From an uncultured Clostridia bacterium (GTDB lineage Bacteria > Bacillota > Clostridia > Christensenellales > Borkfalkiaceae), in the NCBI GenBank assembly GCA_947581885.1, contig CANPWF010000063.1, positions 1 to 8,683 of the forward strand: a stretch of 8,683 bases of DNA. The letters run 5' to 3'. Within the stretch, counting starts at the first letter, position 1. Every line of letters begins with the position of its first letter. The notes below the pieces were generated by a model. The model searched no databases. It was not told the origin of the DNA and worked only from the letters and a program-made list of their open reading frames with translations. Shown one piece after another: positions 6,001 to 8,683 of this stretch. The translations under genes were made by a program, and so were the position numbers.

Positions 6001-8292
6001 AACAAAGAACTCACCCTTACATTTAACGGACAGAGCGTCAAGCTCGTGCTCAACCGCATCGAAGTCGTCAACGTGGCGATGACGGGCTTTAACGGCAACA
6101 ATCCCGACGACGTGTACAAGGGCTATCAGCAGGTGCGCGTGTTCGCCAAGAAGAGCGACTACGGCGACGGCAACTTGGTAGATTACTACCGTGTTCCCTT
6201 CAATGCGTTGAAGGATTTGGCGGAGAACGTACCCGCCGATCCCGATTCCGTCGTCATCACGTTGAGCGGCCATAACGACAAGACAAAAAAAGTTACCGAG
6301 CTCACACAGCAGCTCGGAACGACGGTGAAATACAACGGCAAGACGTACACCATCACCAAAAACGACGGCACCTATTCCACCCTTTCGGAAGAGGGGGGAA
6401 CGACGATCGCGGAGGGCGGCAAGTACGTCGCCGAACCGCATGTGCCGTGGGTCGACTTGTTCGCCGCGGACGGGAAGGCGGATATCTACTTCGGCAACTT
6501 CGGCGGGCTCTCCGAGACGGACATTCAGAACGACTATTTCGGCAACTTCGGCGGGAAGCAAAATTGGAACAGCCCCCTTGATGCCGCATACGGGATCGCG
6601 GGCGCGAAGGTCGAGCCCTCCGAAAACGCCTTCTCCTACCTCCGTTTGGAGGCGGGCGACGGTGCGCAGGATAGCAAGGTGAACGCCTTCTTCAACTTCA
6701 ACGTGCTCGAAGATACCACCCTCGTCAACGTGTTCAACGCGACGGGTTACTACAACAACCAAAAAGTTGTACTGCATGAGAATTTGTTCGGCAACGGTGA
6801 GCTCGACGACAACGAGGACAAGAAAGCCGAAGCCGAGCAGAACGACCAAATTATGAATAAGGTGTTCGTACAGGCAAACGGGAGCAGCCCGAAGGAATAT
6901 GCCAAAGATACCGTTTACGGCAACGGCTATCAGGTCAACTTAAATTCGCTGAACAAGATGATCGTGGGCACAGGCTCCTCGGCCACCGGCGGCATGATGA
7001 ACCACGGCGGACAGGAAAACACAGGCAACGCAACGCATTTCACAAGTCTCTACAACATGACGATGAAGGGAAGAAACGATGCCACGCAGGTAAACTCCGC
7101 GCAATTTGCAATTCTCTTTAATATCAAGAACGTCTACTATACCGACCTGCAAAATTACAGCAAGATGAACCCGAAGGGCGGCAGTATGACGATCAAGAAC
7201 TCCGTGCTCCGCAACGTTGCCGTGCAGGCAGTACAGTTGTGGAACGAGGCAAGTAATCCCGCCGCCACCCGAGGGTATTGGTCGGTTTATTTTGAAAATG
7301 TGGCAATCGTCAACGCAACGAAGGGCATTTCGATAGAAGGTAGTTCGGACAAGGCAACTTCCAAGTACCATACGGTTTACATCAAGGGCTTCTTAGACGC
7401 GCTGAATTATAACAATATTGAAGGCTTAATGGATCAAATCGGGAAAAATCTCGGCGGCGCAGATGCCATGATTGAGCAAATCACCAAAGTGTTAGGCGGT
7501 TCACAATACTGCGGTCAAACAAAAATCGGTAATTATGTTGAATGGTTCGGTAGCAAGGAGAGAACAGTCACAATGAATAGCAGTACCAAGGTCTACGACG
7601 GGTATAAAGGTATTTATGTGAATCCTGTTATTGTGGACACCGGTGTTGATGGGGAAACGAAGAGGGCCGACGCTGCCCCGATCGGCGGTTTGGCCGGGGC
7701 CATCAAAGGGTGGGACGGAAGCGCGTACGTTAATGCTTTGGAGAATGATACGGACGCGAAATTGGCGCGGCCCTTATACGGCTCGGATCTTGTCAGTCAG
7801 ATGTTTGGTAATGGGCTTATAACGGCATACACATATAATGCTCAAAACAGTACCGACGGCGGATTTGTTGACGCACCTTCGGCCGGTAACTACCATAGCA
7901 GAATTAAGCTTGTGCTCAGTCGTCCCGAACTTGGGAAACTCTTCTCCAATGAGCGCGATATCCGCCTGTTGTGTCAATATCTCGATGTCGACGGCGAAGG
8001 AGATCCGATCAGAAATGACGCCCATATCCTTTGGCACACGCAGAAGGTCTACCGCGATATGACGCTCGTCAACAAGGGCTATGACCCCGAACACCCCGAC
8101 AGCGGCAGGGAAGAAAACCACATCGAAGCGCTCAAACAGTCGCTCATCGATGCGAAGGCGAACAGCTTGTGGGATGGAGAATGGCCCGACGGCACCACGC
8201 TTGAGGCGGCACTCTCGGCTGCGTCCCCCGCGCTTGCGATGACCGCGCTCCTCTCCCAAACCGACCCCCGCAAACGCACCGTCACCGCCTGA
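3043..8292 (+). CDS. Giant membrane-anchored Ig-like/beta-helix surface protein
   Basis: This 1749-residue protein starts with a long hydrophobic segment (about 6-30, after MKKLM) that would act as an export signal or uncleaved anchor; no clear signal-peptidase site stands out. Residues about 34-291 hold three BIG2-type Ig-like domains with the typical pattern of S..(N)..V.VD..G.V.....G...V (FSADDEN at 77 with VDQNG; W162 TTSDEN with VSPSG; YTSSDHS with VDQSG). Further beta-rich Ig-like repeats with TVTVT/TVTLT strands run to about 1010. YFGNFGG occurs twice near 1149-1171, 16 residues apart. Residues about 1230-1455 resemble a right-handed parallel beta-helix (VYGNGYQVNLNS, FAILFNIKNVYYTDL, MTIKNSVLRNVAVQAV, VYFENVAIVNATKGISI), as in adhesins and pectate-lyase-like proteins; no catalytic set is recognised. 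There is no LPXTG signal, though the C-terminus is weakly hydrophobic followed by PRKR. A role as adhesin or envelope partner of the ABC transporter is inferred. Codon usage changes after codon 1299. Confidence 0.88.
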   Translation: MKKLMTSTIILLPLIILAIMLVSGAIMSLITHIYVESVEFVEKEDLVLVMKDENAPPSSTVAVNVLPLKAENREVIFSADDENIITVDQNGTVTAKFFGETYVSVASAENAAATAKRKVIVTDNTVHAIEIKEFEGEMYRGDTQKLLAEAFPYEALNKDIVWTTSDENVLSVSPSGDVVCKGAGEVTITASSAAKPDVKATAVIRCHEPLLDLDADQTPVVTALTSAQFPELHPTPANATFTVVYTSSDHSVASVDQSGAITFHKEGKTVITATAVDGKGNTDSVSVTYDCTDGYFTGPLFAQTSYTFDYDEHVGQDLGIEISKSPESSYRLITSVDFSRDGLIEYDDNSERFILRNVDDTVPLGTVTITVHARKYSTQTHALQEYDSDICTVTLTRNTKSLSFVKSDGTAITEMNITSSSVSFTEGAAASGIGVVASPANHTDTINYFLGERTNATLKERVLTFSEDGTAEVTVTAGSVSATLTVNYTHQDEADKTIEINDTPEQYVVLNYQSETNFSNGILQFTTPEGCTAECKSYDDKVVKVEGSKLVPQKGGFATVTVTFTAEDGARAAGDTYTIHVYVDRPVEAHSITFDRAEGFTTSLEKIGYTVTLSVPADAMEGKELFFGDTQTTWKEENGTLVARGTADFGDQNSLNLIAAVRYTSEAEPFGKTDELCRHTCTVHTTHGNLSEEHAPTVTYHEEAFSATGNTLHFTNLGEELTLHIDATTPDPADFVLEEGKIKFGAGVESGEFGVQITMGEGNTATVTLTALNGTYTGPLTTTLTVAGHEFKIDVTIDVLADTIEVKYDTEQLTANTSYSTMLSALDNFLVELSRKDEKTLTEAGKKFTYTVGETENSPAGNSFSVTPQAGTNKITVKSGTAEFVFTIEKVALADLDLRFRIEYSDNGHLTTVGGEFGMKDSLVECNLPSGLQGTFDICVLLPEGNWLGGMAENAGDEFSVSPLTSSFNAATQKITVSLGDERYFVNKELTLTFNGQSVKLVLNRIEVVNVAMTGFNGNNPDDVYKGYQQVRVFAKKSDYGDGNLVDYYRVPFNALKDLAENVPADPDSVVITLSGHNDKTKKVTELTQQLGTTVKYNGKTYTITKNDGTYSTLSEEGGTTIAEGGKYVAEPHVPWVDLFAADGKADIYFGNFGGLSETDIQNDYFGNFGGKQNWNSPLDAAYGIAGAKVEPSENAFSYLRLEAGDGAQDSKVNAFFNFNVLEDTTLVNVFNATGYYNNQKVVLHENLFGNGELDDNEDKKAEAEQNDQIMNKVFVQANGSSPKEYAKDTVYGNGYQVNLNSLNKMIVGTGSSATGGMMNHGGQENTGNATHFTSLYNMTMKGRNDATQVNSAQFAILFNIKNVYYTDLQNYSKMNPKGGSMTIKNSVLRNVAVQAVQLWNEASNPAATRGYWSVYFENVAIVNATKGISIEGSSDKATSKYHTVYIKGFLDALNYNNIEGLMDQIGKNLGGADAMIEQITKVLGGSQYCGQTKIGNYVEWFGSKERTVTMNSSTKVYDGYKGIYVNPVIVDTGVDGETKRADAAPIGGLAGAIKGWDGSAYVNALENDTDAKLARPLYGSDLVSQMFGNGLITAYTYNAQNSTDGGFVDAPSAGNYHSRIKLVLSRPELGKLFSNERDIRLLCQYLDVDGEGDPIRNDAHILWHTQKVYRDMTLVNKGYDPEHPDSGREENHIEALKQSLIDAKANSLWDGEWPDGTTLEAALSAASPALAMTALLSQTDPRKRTVTA
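6490..6555 (+). repeat. In-frame duplicated YFGNFGG-coding segment
   Basis: The 18-base sequence TTCGGCAACTTCGGCGGG occurs at 6490-6507 and again at 6538-6555, both in the reading frame of the giant gene and 48 bases (16 codons) apart. Each is preceded by a Tyr codon (TAC or TAT). The identical third positions suggest a recent duplication or strong codon bias. It lies at the junction between the Ig-like region and the beta-helix region. Confidence 0.7.
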
Positions 8293-8319
8293 CGCAATTT
8301 CCGCATCACACTATCACAC

Positions 8320-8358
8320 TCTGCCCCTTCCTCCTCACGGTCGGGGCAGAATTTTTTT
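8320..8358 (+). terminator. Rho-independent terminator of the operon
   Basis: The arms TCTGCCCC (8320-8327) and GGGGCAGA (8343-8350) form a perfect 8-bp stem with a 15-nt loop, followed by A and seven T residues (8352-8358). It begins 28 nt after the stop codon of the giant gene and is the only clear intrinsic terminator seen on this strand, so it probably ends the three-gene transcript. Confidence 0.85.
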
Positions 8359-8377
8359 GCGCCTCCTTCACCGCACG

Positions 8378-8432
8378 GCGCACGTCCGTCCTTCGACTTC
8401 ACTCCGTTCCGCTCAGGATGACGTGCGCCCCC
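8378..8432. repeat. 55-bp palindromic-end repeat, copy 1 (family A)
   Basis: This 55-base unit is repeated at 8560-8614 with a single mismatch (A at 8396 versus G at 8578). Its ends are perfect inverted repeats: GCGCACGTC at the start and GACGTGCGC near the end. The interior is the reverse complement of the common GTCATCCTGAGCGGAACGG clostridial intergenic repeat. It starts 20 bases after the operon terminator's T-tract. Non-coding; function unknown. Confidence 0.85.
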
Positions 8433-8433
8433 G

Positions 8434-8542
8434 CACCTCATCCTGAACGCAGTGAAGGATCTCGCCACCCTCCATACCTACATGTGTGTTGGCAACCGTG
8501 CGAGATTTCTCGACTCCGCTTCGCTCTGCTCGAAATGAGGTG
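8434..8542. repeat. Quasi-palindromic dispersed repeat, right copy (family B)
   Basis: The outer arms are CACCTCAT (8434-8441) and ATGAGGTG (8535-8542); the inner arms are ATCTCGC (8459-8465) and GCGAGAT (8500-8506). The loop CTCCATACCTACATGTGTGTTGG closely matches the left copy at 131-264. It sits between the two family A units, giving an A-B-A' arrangement. Short open frames here, such as one containing HPERSEGSRHPPY, are artefacts of this repeat family and not genes. Confidence 0.85.
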
Positions 8543-8559
8543 GGGGTGCGTACACGCGG

Positions 8560-8614
8560 GCGCACGTCCGTCCTTCGGCTTCACTCCGTTCCGCTCAGGA
8601 TGACGTGCGCCCCC
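8560..8614. repeat. 55-bp palindromic-end repeat, copy 2 (family A')
   Basis: This unit is identical to 8378-8432 except for one base and lies in the same orientation, 182 bases downstream. It is followed by ACGTCATGTTGAGCGCAGTCG (8615-8635), which looks like the degenerate start of yet another unit of the same superfamily. Serial insertion or duplication of short palindromic elements is the likely origin. Confidence 0.85.
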
Positions 8615-8651
8615 ACGTCATGTTGAGCGCAGTCGTCCCGCCTTATTCTGT

Positions 8652-8683
8652 TTATTCCTTGGGCGGCACGAGCGCGTCCTTGC
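8652..8683 (-). CDS. Possible 3' end of a minus-strand gene (partial)
   Basis: Read on the minus strand, the last 32 bases give KDALVPPKE followed by TAA (8654-8652), running off the window edge. The codons used (GAC GCG CTC GTG CCG CCC AAG GAA) match the GC-rich preference of the other genes here, and the stretch begins right where the repeat block ends. It is far too short to identify. If real, the gene is convergent with the operon and the repeat block lies between two gene ends. Confidence 0.35.
   Translation of the reverse strand, partial: KDALVPPKE

Noticed and set aside
3025..6849. A 1274-codon open frame on the minus strand, antisense to the giant gene
   Set aside because: It is in codon register with the sense gene and stays open only because the sense frame avoids TTA, CTA and TCA. 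Its product is a low-complexity Arg/Asp/Glu/Gly/Val chain with no recognisable domain, while the sense frame has coherent Ig-like domains and a ribosome binding site.
8418..8603. Short open frame containing HPERSEGSRHPPY
   Set aside because: This peptide is the standard spurious translation of a dispersed palindromic repeat, here family B, and has no ribosome binding site.

Overview
The window looks like a GC-rich member of the Bacillota, probably an uncultured gut-type clostridium. The reasons are short Shine-Dalgarno sites of the GAGGT/AAGGGG type, consensus SigA-type promoters, BIG2-like Ig domains, and dispersed palindromic intergenic repeats (the GTCATCCTGAGCG... and CAGTCA..GCTCCCCC types) familiar from clostridial genomes. 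No rRNA, tRNA, CRISPR array, transposase or phage gene was seen. The taxonomic placement is inference.

Positions 1-711 hold no convincing protein gene. They start with two tight hairpins and a partial copy of the second (about 11-107), then a quasi-palindromic dispersed repeat (131-264). A promoter region (about 306-711) follows. It has a full-consensus promoter P1 (369-396) whose 16-bp spacer contains a run of nine G, a second promoter P2 (548-576), a perfect DnaA box at the P1 start site, a cluster of TTCGAA-like palindromes, a run of eight C, and a possible 26-residue leader ORF that stops one base before the first gene.

Positions 712-8292 form one plus-strand operon of three tightly packed genes: an ABC ATPase (712-1434), a roughly 12-helix ABC exporter-type membrane protein (1427-3028, overlapping by 8 nt), and a 1749-residue membrane-anchored surface protein (3043-8292). 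The last is built of tandem Ig-like domains followed by a probable parallel beta-helix. A rho-independent terminator at 8320-8358 closes the unit. The simplest reading is an ATP-driven membrane complex plus a long extracellular protein that it exports, energises or is otherwise coupled to. This coupling is inferred only from gene order and spacing.

Positions 8359-8651 hold three more repeat elements in an A-B-A' arrangement, B being the same family as the left-hand repeat. The last 32 bases may be the 3' end of a minus-strand gene.

The points most worth attention are the poly-G tract inside the P1 spacer (a candidate phase-variation switch upstream of a surface-protein operon) and an abrupt codon-usage change inside the giant gene that roughly coincides with its beta-helix and C-terminal region.
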